42,114 bases of DNA from Priapulus caudatus. Taxonomy: Eukaryota > Priapulida > Priapulimorpha > Priapulimorphida > Priapulidae. Positions 10,143 to 21,634 of this stretch are shown in pieces. Below the pieces are notes generated by a model. It searched no databases. It saw nothing but the letters and a program-made list of their open reading frames with translations, and was not told the origin of the DNA. Location: the NCBI RefSeq assembly GCF_000485595.1, contig NW_014578586.1, positions 64,121 through 106,234 of the forward strand. The letters are read 5' to 3'. Every line of letters starts with the position of its first letter. The first letter of the stretch is position 1. Position numbers and translations under genes: made by a program.

Positions 10143-10537
10143 GTCTATATTCAGGCCGGTACGGGAGATTACGGTACGCATATATTTGCTAATATATTGA
10201 CTAATCGTGCGTCAATAAACTCAATATTCACAGAGAGTATAGCTAAGACATGTGTCTATAGGTATCTAGAATTTTAGAAATTTAATCATCTGTAATTCAC
10301 TTCCGCGCGCATATATTTGCTATATTGACTAATCGTGCGTCAATAAACTCAATATTCACAGAGAGTATATGAATTCAAGCCGGTACGGGAGATCATTTGC
10401 ATAATATATTCTAGATACCTATAGACACATGTCTTAGCTATACTCTCTGTGAATATTGAGTTTATTGACGCGCGATTAGTCAATATATTAGCAAATATAT
10501 GCGTACCGTAATCTCCCGTACCGGCCTGAATATAGAC
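10143..10537. mobile_element. Fold-back element with 130-bp inverted arms
   Basis: Positions 10143-10272 and 10408-10537 are inverted copies of 130 bp with a single mismatch (in the ACTAATCGTGCG stretch). Similarity, weaker, continues into the flanking CCCC..CTAG on each side. The 135-bp spacer holds a third, direct partial copy (about 10309-10370) and a copy of the arm tip (about 10371-10393), as if one element inserted in another. There is no open frame. The near identity of the arms points to recent origin or gene conversion. Confidence 0.9.
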
Positions 10538-10673
10538 AAACCCCTTCTAGGGCGTATACAGATATATGGACTCCCTCGTGCACCTGCCGATGCGGCGTGT
10601 TTGTAAGAGGCGTTACTCATGATTTCCATGCATCGGTCACTGGCACAAGCAATTAACCTGAGAGATAACGTCA

Positions 10674-11081
10674 ATAGGCGCGTTCACACTGGCGGGAATT
10701 AGCGGGATGCAAATCTCGGTTTTTGCATCGCGATCGAAATACCGAGATTTTTACAAGTGTGAACGCAAAAATCTCACTAAGTATCGCGATCAGCATCGCG
10801 CTGCAAATCGCACTTTTGACTGCGATTATTTGGAATTAGCGCGATTAATTGCACCGCGGCGTGTGTGTGAACGCTCGCGCAAATAATCTCGGTATTTTCT
10901 ATCCCATTATTCCAAGCGATCGTATCAACATCCGACAGTGAGCATGCGCAGTTCGATTAATAGAATTATTCTGCTCGGCGATTAGCGAGATATTTCCGCC
11001 TGTGTGAACAACGACACAATTATCTCGGTATTTCCATCGCGATTAGCATCGCGGTTTTTCTTGTGTGTGAACACGCCTACT
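10674..11081. mobile_element. Inverted-repeat MITE with GTTCACAC ends
   Basis: The left end reads TAGGCGCGTTCACAC and the right end, reversed, reads TAGGCGTGTTCACAC. Internally the words GTGTGAACGC, ATCTCGGTATTT and GCATCGCGAT recur in both orientations, so the 0.4-kb unit folds on itself several times. No clear target duplication and no open frame were seen. The GTTCACAC type of terminus is common in animal MITEs; the superfamily is uncertain. Confidence 0.7.
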
Positions 11082-13023
11082 ATAGCAACCTGAGCAGACA
11101 ATTAATGGCCGAGTAATATCTACACAGCCCTATTCAAAAATACAAATTCAAACGAACAGCCAACTAGCTGATGAATGTTACTGTTATTGTTAGCTACAGC
11201 TGCATTTTGCTGAACTTACACATAAGATCTAATTGTGCCTCAGTCGGTGCGACTGCATAGGATCTTAAATTAAAATCATGACGTGTAATATTATACCGTC
11301 AACTTAAACTCTCCTAAATTTCTGCTGCTACGTAATTAGCACGGTATACAGCCTCGTAATAAGCACAAATGATTTGATAATTTGTCAAACATTTTGAAAT
11401 GAACTCATACACTACGTGACACAATTCAGATGCATAAAACGACTGCCAAAAAATCTTACATCCATAGTAAAAATTGCAAAGCTTATGTGTGCATTAGGCC
11501 TGAAAAGTCTTCCTTGTTGAGCATGTGATTATGTGTCATTGGGATTTGCTCAGAGAGGCATGTTCTCGATATTACATTGTATCACTATGTTTTCATAAGT
11601 CCGTTTTTGTATTGTAGGGATACAAACAGAAGGTACGTTTGCTAAAGCCTTGGAGAACACTGCCGGCAATTGCACAATTTCCTTGTGTCTGACGCAGAAA
11701 TGCTAATGTCGGTTGTCTTCTGTTGGGAATGTTGCTGTGTGTTTAAGAGTAATAGTACCTTCGTGCTCGCGTTCTGTATACTAAACTCGTAAGCTTTTAC
11801 ACGATTTATCTTGACCACGGTAATGTTTGTATTCTGTCTTGCTTCATAATATTATCTCGGTGTACTCGGTCACCTGTATATGACCACTGCTTCTGCTATG
11901 TCTCATCCTCAAAGAACCAATTCAAATTTAGTTTCTTTGTTTCAGTAATTCATAACTGGATCTTGCTCCCATCATTTTTAGTGAACTGCTATTCTAAAAC
12001 CTCTGCTGCTATACGCAGGGTCGATATACCGATCTGATTGACGTCAAACTTTGTCTTTGTTATAGTCCTATGGACTCTGAAGTTACCATTATCTACAAGA
12101 TTACGATACGTAATTTGTAAATTATGACTGCTCGCGACACGAAACCAAAATTCGCCATAACGGAATTTTTTAAAGAATGGGTAAGTGTTTCTACTCAGAG
12201 TGGCATATTAAATCTTTGTAAAACAGAATGTATGTAATAAATATGCAGCCAGCTTCAAACATGTCAAATAGATCGTCTTTGATACATGCAACATACCACG
12301 AGATATTCTTTGGTTTGTTCAGTATCCAGTTCATCCTATATGAGTATAATTTTTCACTGCTCACCGTATTGATATTGTATTTATGTTTGTGAATTGTTAT
12401 GTATAGCTCAGCCCATGTTAGTAGCCCTTCGATAAGATTGTTAATTTAAATAGATATTACAATATGTCATTGTAGTGTAGATAATTGTGATACAGTCATC
12501 AGTAGGCTGAGGAATAACACTTTATTTGCCTTTCATATTGCTTGAGTTTATCTCTTTCTATTAGCCTATCTGTGAGCACAAGAACTTGTCTTGTTTCATT
12601 AATAAAATGATTGTAAATAAACAAATTACATTTAATACTGATGCCTATATATTATTATTCCTTATTTATTTTCTATGGCATATACAAAATCATCTTCTTG
12701 TGTATAGACTCACAGAAACAACCCCCTTGTGAGGATATGTGCAGTGGCGTACGTGCGGTAAGATAGCGTGTTGTAGAGCAGCATTTGAAAGAAATTTACA
12801 GGGGATTATTACTAATAATAGGCGATAGAGAGTTGATAAACATTAAGACTTTGGTAGTAAATACAATTTGTGTTTATTTACTATCATTTTATTATTAAAA
12901 TGGCTCAAGTACCTTCTTGTGGCTGGGAGGCCGGTTAATAGATGTGAGAACCATACGCAGAAGATACCAAAAGTATTCTGTGCTACTACGTGCTGCCGCC
13001 TGTCGGTGATGCCGCGTCGCCCA
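11082..13023. other. Upstream region of the choline transporter gene
   Basis: About 1.9 kb of AT-rich unique sequence with no open frame of note. Any 5' untranslated exon of the transporter would be expected here or further left, but it cannot be placed from sequence alone. Confidence 0.5.
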
Positions 13024-13111
13024 ATGACGTGGCATTATAGAGAGAGAGAGAGAGAGAGAACTTTTAGCCAGCGAGGTTCCTGTTCCGTTGCTGGTTGCAG
13101 CGTCACGTCTA
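13024..13111 (+). repeat. Diverged second copy of a segment at 10052-10134
   Basis: Both copies share a GACGTGGC or GGCGTGGC word, AACTTTTAGCCAGCGAGGTT, a CCGGTTCCGGT-like run, GCTGGTTGC, then GTCAC.TCTAG. This copy carries an (AG)n insertion at about 13038-13059. It lies about 150 bp before choline transporter exon 1; the other copy abuts the fold-back element. It may be a duplicated regulatory or untranslated segment, or a mobile-element flank. Confidence 0.65.
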
Positions 13112-13248
13112 GTGCGATGCAGACGGGCGTCCAGTTCTGTTAAACGCTATTGGAGCATAAACTGAGCATTGACGGTGACCAGCCTGACGGACCCTCGCCG
13201 GCTATAAAGTCTCTCTAACGACAACTTCTTGCGTTGACTTTTTTCCAG

Positions 13249-13447
13249 ATCACTCTGCTAGGAGCAATGGCGGTTAATATTAGCGGCATCATCTCCGTCA
13301 TCGTCTTCTACCTGCTCATCCTAGCTGTAGGTCTCTGGGCAGGTCGCAAGACGAAGAAGGCTACCACCGGAGGCACATCAGAATCCGATGCGCAGTTGCT
13401 AGCAGGTCGAAACATTGGACTGTTTGTTGGCTCGTTCACAATGACAG
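13249..13447 (+). CDS. SLC5A7: High-affinity choline transporter (CHT1/SLC5A7 type), exon 1
   Basis: Coding starts at ATG 13267 ([19 protein letters not shown]), matching the N-terminal first membrane segment of animal CHT1, the Na+-coupled transporter that supplies choline for acetylcholine synthesis at nerve terminals. [17 protein letters not shown] is the conserved end before TM2. The exon ends in phase 1 at a gtacgc donor. A ttttttccag acceptor precedes 13249, suggesting an upstream untranslated exon; alternatively TATAAAG at 13203-13209 is a TATA box. The next exon ([12 protein letters not shown] in the family) is absent from plus: a CA/CG microsatellite and the 25-N gap follow, then sequence in the opposite orientation. 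Confidence 0.95.
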
Positions 13448-13535
13448 GTACGCGGCTACACCCACCCACACACACACACACACACGCGCGCGCGCGAGCA
13501 CACTCACACGCACGCACACACACGCGCGCGCGCGA

Positions 13536-13560
13536 NNNNNNNNNNNNNNNNNNNNNNNNN
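13536..13560. other. 25-N scaffold gap
   Basis: Unknown bases lie within intron 1 of the choline transporter, directly after a CA/CG microsatellite. Inverted sequence homologous to 31.08 kb begins within about 15 bp after it. The gap therefore marks a questionable join. Confidence 0.95.
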
Positions 13561-14685
13561 CAGATGGCGGCTATATCTGTTGTTCGACCAATATAGAATA
13601 AGAATACTTGATAGATCACACAGAGGATATACACGCAGTACTTAAATATGTAAACGAGTATACAATCCCGCAGAAGGAATTAGGGTGCGTTGTTTGTTGA
13701 AACTAAAATTTGATAAGCATAAGCTAAGAATATCAAGACACTTACCTCGGCTGGTTTTTGGCGATAACAACGACGCGCCGTAGCGCGCTCGTGTTAGCAC
13801 ATGTTTATCCTAACTGGAACTCAAGATGGGGGTTTGATCTCCTAGTAGTGTAATTTTTATAATTATTAAACGTTTATTGACAAAATTTTTAGAAAAAAAA
13901 ACGTCGAAACTAAGCTTAGGATTATATTAAGATTTAAAAAGCAGGGAAGCTTGTTGTCGTGATTTTATTGCATTTATATAAAATATATGTGTGTGTGTGT
14001 GTGGTGCCCGCGCGGCGATTTATGTATTACTGGGCTGAAACTGTAGTTGCAATGTATTGTCAATTTTGTGATGAATGTTATATAAATAATATTGATTTAT
14101 TATTGTTATTGATTATATGAAATTCATATTAACTATAATCCTTCTTTTTTATTGAAGATTATATTTTTTCTTAGTAAGGTTCTTAATTTTTATTTATCTG
14201 TCATAAAACTTATTGGTAAACAAAATTCTTAATTAGATAATGTTGTGATATGTAGTGATAATGAGTTACGAAGGATGCGTGTGAGGGCGGAAAGAATGGA
14301 GGGAGGGTGGGGATGCAGCGCATAAGATAATGGAGAGACGGAGGAGAGCGAGGATCTTTGTTTACTGATAGAAATGGTGATAGAAGTTGATAATACTGCA
14401 ATAACAAGATTAAAGTAGATGTACTGAAGAGATGAACAATATAATATATATGTAGTTGTTGGTATCGTGTTTATTATATATATATAAATATAAACCGATA
14501 CAAGCAATTATATTGGGATTATAATAATATTATAATTTTGTATGCAACAACAATACAATAAATGCTAATTATTATATATATATATATATATATAATATAT
14601 TATAAAATGACAATTATATTGGCTGGATTATAAATTATTATAAATTTTTATGCAACACAATCAGATAAAATGGCTAATATATATA

Positions 14686-15716
14686 CGTATTCGCCTCGAA
14701 TAAAGGGCCGGCGTTTATTGTCTTTCGTCACACCTAGGACCGGGCTATTCAAGATGCTTTATTCAGGAGGGGGTTGTTTTTGTTTTACTGGGGCATGCTA
14801 GCCGTATTGAATTTATTTTCCTCGATAATATATGACTAGAGACAGGCCTGTTATTTCGTGCAATTCTGGCAACACTTTGTTTTGTTTGTGTTTTTTCACG
14901 AAGATTTTGTTTTACTCTGGGCGAGATTCGACCTGCTTGGTTATCAAAACCATGAAAGTAATTAATACGCGTACAAACTGTATAGGTATATAGCTATCAC
15001 CTCCCGTGGACTATTCCGGCCGGGTTTATTCTTTAGGGAGCAGTAGCCTCTAAGGATTTTACTGCATACAGCTGTACTTACTGTCTAAAATCGTCTATCC
15101 GGCCACATTTATTTGTTACAGATTAACCTAATTTAACTGTTATAATTAATTAGACATCACACTAGAAATTTGACCGGCGTCATGACCCCTAGCGTACGGT
15201 GCTGCCACGCCGAAAAAGTTAGGCGTATTTGACAATTTATTTTGCCGTTCTACGACCGAGGGCTATATCAGCAAAGTGGCAATTATGTTTTATAATGCTA
15301 TTACTACCGAACGATATTAGATTTTCCTACGGCAAATTTACTAATATTATAACTGGAAACTATTATGTCGTTTATAAGATATTACATTCCGTTTTGCTTT
15401 AAACGAATAATAAGAACACCCTCGGTTGTAGCCTTGCTGGAAGAGTGGTTTGCGGCCATATCAGATTGTGCGCTTTGAGTGGGCTAAACGTCGTTGTAAT
15501 CAACTGTAGTGCGTTTAGTGTTTAAAAATTTTTTTTTAAATATTTTAATGGTGATTGAACCATTGAAAACTTTTTATGTGGCGCGAATTATACGCTTAAT
15601 TAGGCTGAAATCGCCTAGAGACATATGAGTAAACTCTCTTGACGTTTTTACGCCCACCCCCGGCCTTAATCAACGACTGGCCTTTGATTCGCAAGGCTAT
15701 TGTTCGAGGGAATACG
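14686..15716. mobile_element. About 1.03-kb non-autonomous DNA transposon, imperfect terminal repeats
   Basis: The left end reads CGTATTCGCCTCGAATAAAG and the right end, reversed, reads CGTATTCCCTCGAACAATAG; both abut TATATA. The whole stretch is missing from the equivalent place in the right arm, where only the 10-N gap (29976-29985) stands, flanked by ..TATACGTAC and GTATATA... It is A/T-rich with no long open frame. Terminal similarity plus absence at the homologous site support an insertion; the superfamily is uncertain. Confidence 0.65.
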
Positions 15717-16175
15717 GTATATATATATATACTATATATATCTATTATATATATTAATCGTGGCATTAGCCAGTAATATCTGGAGGCTCCTGTAAAGGTT
15801 ATTCTAGTTTAATTACTGTATTAGAATGTAAATTGGAAACGATTTTTCCGCGGTTATGGACTATCGACTTAAACGCTACGTTGCTGCTACATACATTGAG
15901 TAAAATCCTACGCAATGTTTTTCGTGGTAATCATATAGGGTAGTAGGGCCTGCGATGATTTGCATGACGTGTACTTTTTACGGTTTCAAGAACCCAACCA
16001 GCGTTAGAGATTAGGCTAAAGGGGTGATTTTATAATGCACACATTTATTATAGGGTCATTTAATTTTATGACGCCATTTTCTATCAAAATCTATTAGAGG
16101 TTGCTCTACCGCCCTTTCTTGGCTTGATGGCTTGAAGTCACATGCTTGAGTCAGCATTTACGCGTTGTTATATTT

Positions 16176-16712
16176 CTACTCTTTCGTGTCGCGGCCTGCA
16201 TCTCTTAGAGGCGATCATTGTCGTTAACGACGCGGCGTTGGAAACGTAACCCATGCTGTAATTTTCTCCTCTTTGTAATTATGCAAGGGGTGTAGGCTTT
16301 GGTAGCATCGCAGTACGTCGTAGTCAGGCCGTAAGATGCGCGCGTGAAATGCAGCATGAGCGAGAGTGAGCCACACCAGCGCTATATACAGGCCCTCGAG
16401 AGAGTGTGGAAGGGACGTTGCCCAGTCTTCAGTGTTGTATGGGTTTTGTAAAATAATGGGTTTCAGAATTGAATCAGGTCTTCCCCGCACAGGCGCAGGA
16501 TACCGACGGCATAGGCGAGAATCAGCGCGTAGGTATTGCCTAACGGAATGTAGAGGCGCCGCCACACAGCTGCGCGAACCCATGACGTAAACGAGGTCGG
16601 AGGGCGAGGTGAAACAGGCGGGTAAATAGAATCGACGCTCAGTCCGATTGCCATGGCTAACACGGCAGCGATCTATTGACTCCACGCCCGTACAAGCCGA
16701 CGGCGCGGGAAG
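16176..16712 (-). pseudogene. Choline transporter exon 8, degenerate inverted copy
   Basis: The sequence matches plus-strand exon 8 (28973-29518) from the acceptor side (cttcccgcg) to the stop, but is 537 nt against 546 and changes frame several times. Fragments such as LAMAIGLSVDSIY, SDLVYVM, NPYNTEDW and YKEEK survive in different frames. It cannot encode the C-terminal half of the transporter as written. Losses and gains of one base are spread evenly rather than clustered, as expected for sequencing error or a neutral pseudogene. Confidence 0.88.
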
Positions 16713-16938
16713 CTGAAATAAAGAATTAAAGGGCAGTCAGCGTATACGACGAAAGACAAATATTTTTCAATACGCTCTTGCTTTTTGGGCAGCCATTTTG
16801 ATTCCTGACGAAAGCAAGTCAGCGTCTGACAGAATGAGGTGCTATTTACTACAGCACGTAGGGGGTCTACAGGCAAGTATAACGCTGAAGTATCGGCTAA
16901 AGAGGTCAGAAACGATAAAGAGACAAGGATTTGCTTAC

Positions 16939-17178
16939 ATCGCGTTTCGTTATGGCAACACAGGTGACGCTGACGATGTTGTTTGGCGAAGAGCGACGCG
17001 ACGCTGAGAACAGGAATGAGCTCCTGCTGAAAGAATGACGGCGGCAGGACCGGCTTCCAGGCCGAAGATGAACCCCCCGCGGGGGGTGAGGTATTGCATG
17101 AGCGATGGGCAGGATGAGGCTTTTTTGTCGGCGTCGGATGCGGTATTTTCTGCGTCGGATAGGATCGTTGGTTCCAGT
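16939..17178 (-). pseudogene. Choline transporter exon 7, degenerate inverted copy
   Basis: This matches plus-strand exon 7 (28535-28764), with the gtaagc donor and the acatag acceptor region both retained, but is 240 nt against 230. One example is an AAAA run before GCCTC that is AAAAAA here. The VMSSADSS-coding segment is scrambled by extra bases. The splice borders remain recognisable, so the copy derives from genomic DNA and is not a retrocopy. Confidence 0.88.
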
Positions 17179-17669
17179 CTATGTGAGAGTGTGTATACTG
17201 ATATACAGGTGATATTTACATTTTCTATAGAGCCTCGAACGAAGAACGTGTTACGTTCGTGTACATACACACACGTCCACACGTTACCAACGTACAGCAC
17301 AACAACACACACACACACACCCTCAACAGCCACACACACACCAACACACACACCACGACACACACACAGCACTACACACCGACAGACACACAACACAAAA
17401 CGAGACGACACACACACACCACACACACACCACACACACACCCACAAACATCGATACGGCGCGCGGGCAGGGCGCGCGGCGACAACACCACACACTATAT
17501 AGTACCTATATCTACACCACACCCACAGCCGCGCGACACGACGGATGTGACGGCCACAGAAGCCAGCGAACGCTTTCAAACACGTATGATGTTAAGCATC
17601 ACTATTCGTCTTACATCCGTTACTTTCATTCGTCGACCTGTCGGATTATCAGCTGTCTGTCATGATTAC

Positions 17670-17798
17670 CTGTCGCTCCAGCGATAGCTCCGATGAGTAT
17701 CGAAGGGATGCTCATGAATAACGCTCCGTGCACCAATGAATGACAGCACCATCGCCGTGTTGGCAGTCCTAGACGCCAGCACGCGTTTGGAAGTACAC
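17670..17798 (-). pseudogene. Choline transporter exon 6, inverted copy
   Basis: Frame fragments read VYFQ, ASRTANTAM, VLSFIG and ALFMSIPSILIGAIAGAT, then a gtaatc donor. This copy keeps the exon 3' half and a good donor, which the plus-strand copy at 27504 does not. It still has shifts, for example an extra A after TTCCAA. It is the best source in the window for this part of the transporter (TM7-like region, GAIAGA). Confidence 0.82.
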
Positions 17799-18212
17799 CT
17801 GGCGAGCCAAATCAACAGGCACGTTTTAAAATTATGCAAACGTTCGCCAGCGCGGTGTCACCCAAGTCTTTACTTGGCGATTGTAATGGAATAAGCGACA
17901 GCAAACGGATGCATTCATGGAGATGAGCGGCGAATATGTAAGGAGAGATACGAAATTCTTTACTATTAATACGTGAATATGTAGCTCTAAATGTATGGTC
18001 ATTTGCTCTGGGCCCACATATCGTCACTAGCTCTCCTATGTAGCACTTGCTGCGCCAGCAGGCTTCATCTAGCCGTCCTGTGTTAGTCTTTTGCTCCGAT
18101 CAGTCTTGCGTTTTGGACAGAGATATTCTAAATTAGTAAAATGTGCACCTATTTCCACGCGACACTTGCTGTACTTATTAAGCGTAAATAGTTTAACAAC
18201 AATGGCATAACA

Positions 18213-18350
18213 CTGCCGATGGAATGCGGCCGAATATGAGATGAAGTGGCGTAGTCACGCCCATCGCACCGCATTTCCACTCCGCGTTCGTACGCAGGAG
18301 GTAGGCGGGGTTATGCCGCAGTCACGGCGATGGCTTGACACGCGGATGCG
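18213..18350 (-). pseudogene. Choline transporter exon 5, degenerate inverted copy
   Basis: On minus, the segment matches plus-strand exon 5 (26948-27090), including ACTTCATCTCATATTCGG and GCATTCCAT. Substitutions and indels alter GGIPWQ to an unreadable form. The acceptor edge (gttgccag) is approximate. The neighbouring intron on the exon 4 side is much shorter here than on plus. Confidence 0.75.
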
Positions 18351-18827
18351 TCTGGCAACGGTGATGAGTTAACGACGAGGCGATGAAACGCACATAAATA
18401 CATTAGTCACTCTCTCTTTCTCTCTCTCGGCTCTGCTCTTCATCGTGCTCTTCATCCATCTAGTCTCTTCTGCTCTATGCTCTCTCTCTCTGTCTCGCTC
18501 GGCCCTCTCTCCCTCTCACACACATGCATGCACACACGCACACACACACGCACGCACGCACACACGCGCGAGCGCAGTACACAAGCTGCACATTGTCCGA
18601 CGCGCTCACAACAGACACCACACCCACTCACACACCTACAAACACCCACTCACACACCTACAAACACCCACTCACACACCTACAAACACCCACTCACACA
18701 CCTACAGCACACCACAACACAGTGGGAGTCCTACAAGGACATGCTTTACCTTCGCTTAGCTGAAATGGTTAATCAACGCTATTAAGAATCCGAAGAAAGT
18801 TCACATATATAATATATATAATTATAA

Positions 18828-18950
18828 TGTATGTAAGGTAACAATGTAATGTAATAGTATGTAATGTAATGTAATGTAATGTAATGTAATGTAATGTAAT
18901 GAAATGTAATGTAATGAAATGTAATGTATGTAATGTAATTTAATGGCAAT
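18828..18950 (+). repeat. (TGTAA)n pentanucleotide microsatellite
   Basis: TAATG-type pentamers with a few variants. This is the inverted counterpart of the (ACATT)n array at about 24870-25107 and occupies the same place in the intron after exon 4. Confidence 0.9.
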
Positions 18951-19124
18951 GTATGAAATGCATGTCTGTATGAATTTGTAATGTAACGGCAATAACAGTG
19001 ATGTGGATTAATGTTTTATAACGTGATGTGATGCTAGATGTAATGTAAAGTTATATAATGCGCATATCATAGTGATAGTCTATTTATCGAACCGATTATT
19101 TGCAGCAAATAATTCTGCCCAGCA

Positions 19125-19273
19125 CCGGCGCGGATGAAAGCATGCAGATTAGCTGGACAAACGTCTGTGTGGCGACGAGTAGCGTCGCGAGAAGAGTGTA
19201 GAATATGGGATGGCAGGCCGATATGATGCGGAAAGCGCTGATACCAGGCTCAGTATAACCGGGAGTGTTGCAC
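19125..19273 (-). pseudogene. Choline transporter exon 4, degenerate inverted copy
   Basis: This matches plus-strand exon 4 (24651-24799): fragments ISACHPIFYTLL, TFVQLICML and a CAACACTCCC start remain. The [14 protein letters not shown] core is damaged by substitutions and indels. Flanking intron sequence (CAGAATTATT..AATAATCGGTTCGATAAA) also matches, so the similarity runs past the exon. Confidence 0.82.
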
Positions 19274-20393
19274 GTGTGATAGGGCAATAACACAGAGAAA
19301 TGTCATTGCAATAGCCTGGGCAACTTCATCTGTTTAATATTCATTTGAGAGTATTTTTTCTTCTTGATTAGTCTTAGCGCATATTCATTATTTTGAATCT
19401 CCAGGACACCAAAGCGAAGTAAAAGTTAAATGAACTAAGGAAATCCAGCTATATACGTAGTATCAAAATCTGTCAAATAGTCCTTGTGATTTGAATAAAT
19501 GGATTTTTTATGAAAGCAAAAATATCGCTTACAGTGGGTTTACGCTATCAACTTTCTGATGAAATGTTGACGAGTTGGATAAATTTGTGCAAATAATGCG
19601 ACGCGATATGTCGGAGTGTTTTAAACGTACGTTTAACGATCAACAGTTAAGATCAACTATTTTTTCAGATTAAAACATCGTTCTAGTTTTTCGAATTTTT
19701 GGTCACTTGCTTGGCCACTCCAGCACTCAGCACTGATTTGCTCGATAATAGCAATCAAGGTGTTGTCAGCCTCCACGATGGGAGAGTATGGTGCGCGCGC
19801 GTTTTTTGGTATGAGCGCCACACTTGGCGCGAATTTATTACGTGGCAAAATATGCGTATCACGTGCGCCTCGCGACAAGCGGGTAGCAGTGTTTGAACGT
19901 TTGCCGCTGATTTGTCGGTTCGATAATGTAAAAATTAAACATCTGAAAGATTGGTAGAAGATATTATATGGAGCATTGTCTACATACATTGTAGGTGTTG
20001 CGCAAGCACTTCCTGTTAGGGTGATCGTAGTAACTTCGAGTTAGTTACGCTTGGGTTTAACCTGATCGAAAAGTCGGCGAGTTGATATTTAAAGTAAATT
20101 TTTACTGTGAGGCGAATAATCTAGTTAACATTTCATGATGGGATTTTTCTCCGGCTCACGCTAGTTCGAGAGCTGTTGCGACGAAATTAGTTGTTTTTTT
20201 GGGTTGAAACGATTTAAGTGAATGGGGGGTATTTGGGGGTTACATTGTCTCGTCGTGTCGGTAAGTCATTTGATATATCATTTTTTTTCCCTCTTATACA
20301 AAGATGGTTAACACATGCCGAGGGCAGTCAGGCCCTTTTCTTTCCCGCGCGGACAAATAACAATATTCGGTCAAGTTAATTAATTGGCTCCAC

Positions 20394-20554
20394 CGAGATG
20401 GCTTGAGTATGGGATGCCGACTAGAAAAGTTCCCGCCGAGTAGAGCGGGTATGAAGAGCAGACAGCGCTGATTCTACCATACTTGATGCAGAGTGGATCC
20501 AGCATGGTCACAGTACGGCAGCGCTGTGCATCTTTTTGGCAAAGGAAGGGCCGC
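20394..20554 (-). pseudogene. Choline transporter exon 3, degenerate inverted copy
   Basis: This matches plus-strand exon 3 (23398-23553), sharing GCCAAAAAGATGCACAGCGC and ATGCTGGATCCACTCTGCAT, with extra bases that shift the frame. A ctgc/gcag acceptor and a gtg donor remain at either side. It is followed, reading on minus, by the intron counterpart of 23554 onward. Confidence 0.85.
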
Positions 20555-21634
20555 CTGCCCGTACACGCGAGTTTATATAGTAATGACGCGTCGCGCTGCG
20601 AACACCACTACGAATACACAGGACAGCCCGGACACATCAACACACCCTGCGCGCGCGCGAGCTAGACTCACGCACGACACCACGCGCGCGCAGAGGCGCC
20701 ACCACACACCCATGCATGCAAGCGGCAAAGAAACACGGAGTGCGGATCGCACGCACGGGCGCATCACACGGCAAAAAACAACGCTCACACGCACGGCACG
20801 CACGGCGCACATGCACGCGCAAACTCGCACGCAGCGGCGCACGACGCGCGCGCAACATACACACACTTTACGGCGCACACAATCTGTATATCACATAACG
20901 GAACACGCAGCCCCAACAGCCAACACAACGGACACCAACAGTGCGTCGGCACACACCACACCCCACGTCCCCACACCACACCACTACACCCACCAACAAC
21001 CACACAGCACGGCGGCGCGCGACAAGAACGCACGCGCTCAGCGAAGCACGCACGGCGCGCACAACCCACACGCGCTCACAAGCCGCATAGGCTTAGATTT
21101 ACAACTATTCTTGAAAAATGCCTAAATATCCTTACCGGAATATCTTGCCAATAAATTCTCAGTAAGTATTTCAGTTTTCTTTTTATATCCGCAAATATTT
21201 TCTAATATTCAGTTATTTAAGTAATGTACTTTTAAACATATTTTTATTTTGTGCGAAAAAAATTTATACAGAATTATATTTATGAAATTTATAAAAAAAT
21301 TAAAATAATATAATTAAAAGAAATTTTCACGAAAAAGACAACTCATCTTAATATTCTTATATTTGAGAAATTAGTGTTTTATCTTCTTAATATCAAGGAA
21401 TTTTCTAAATTCTAGTATTTTTCTATAATATCCGAAACTTTAATATCTAAAAAGATATCCGGATATTTGTATCTAAGCCTAAGCACGCACGAGCGCACAA
21501 ACACTCATCCAACTCAATCACATCAAATGTTTCTATTCACTCCGCATGGTATTACCCTTTGCATTCCGACCGATGCCATCGACAGTGACAGGTACAGGTG
21601 TAATTAGTAATACAGGTTTTAGTGGTTCTCTTAC

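Larger units (their letters stand above)
13575..21080 (-). repeat. Left arm of a large inverted duplication (choline transporter locus)
   Basis: Read on minus, this arm matches the plus-strand region 22.66-31.08 kb through exons, introns, microsatellites and 3' flank. Examples are TAAGAATACTTGATAGA at about 13600 against 31050, exon 8 at 16176-16712 against 28973-29518, and the GT/GC-rich run before exon 3 at 20560-21080 against 22670-23390. The copies differ by many scattered one- and two-base insertions and deletions, in exons and introns alike, which destroy every long reading frame in this arm. It may be a pseudogenised inverted duplicate or an uncorrected read or haplotype placed backwards. 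Confidence 0.9.

Noticed and set aside
13203-13209. TATAAAG as the definite promoter of the choline transporter
   Set aside because: A good splice acceptor lies at 13239-13248, so this may be intronic; kept only as an alternative.
16224-16685. A separate minus-strand gene of 153 codons
   Set aside because: It is a frame-shifted copy of choline transporter exon 8 in the inverted arm, not a new protein.
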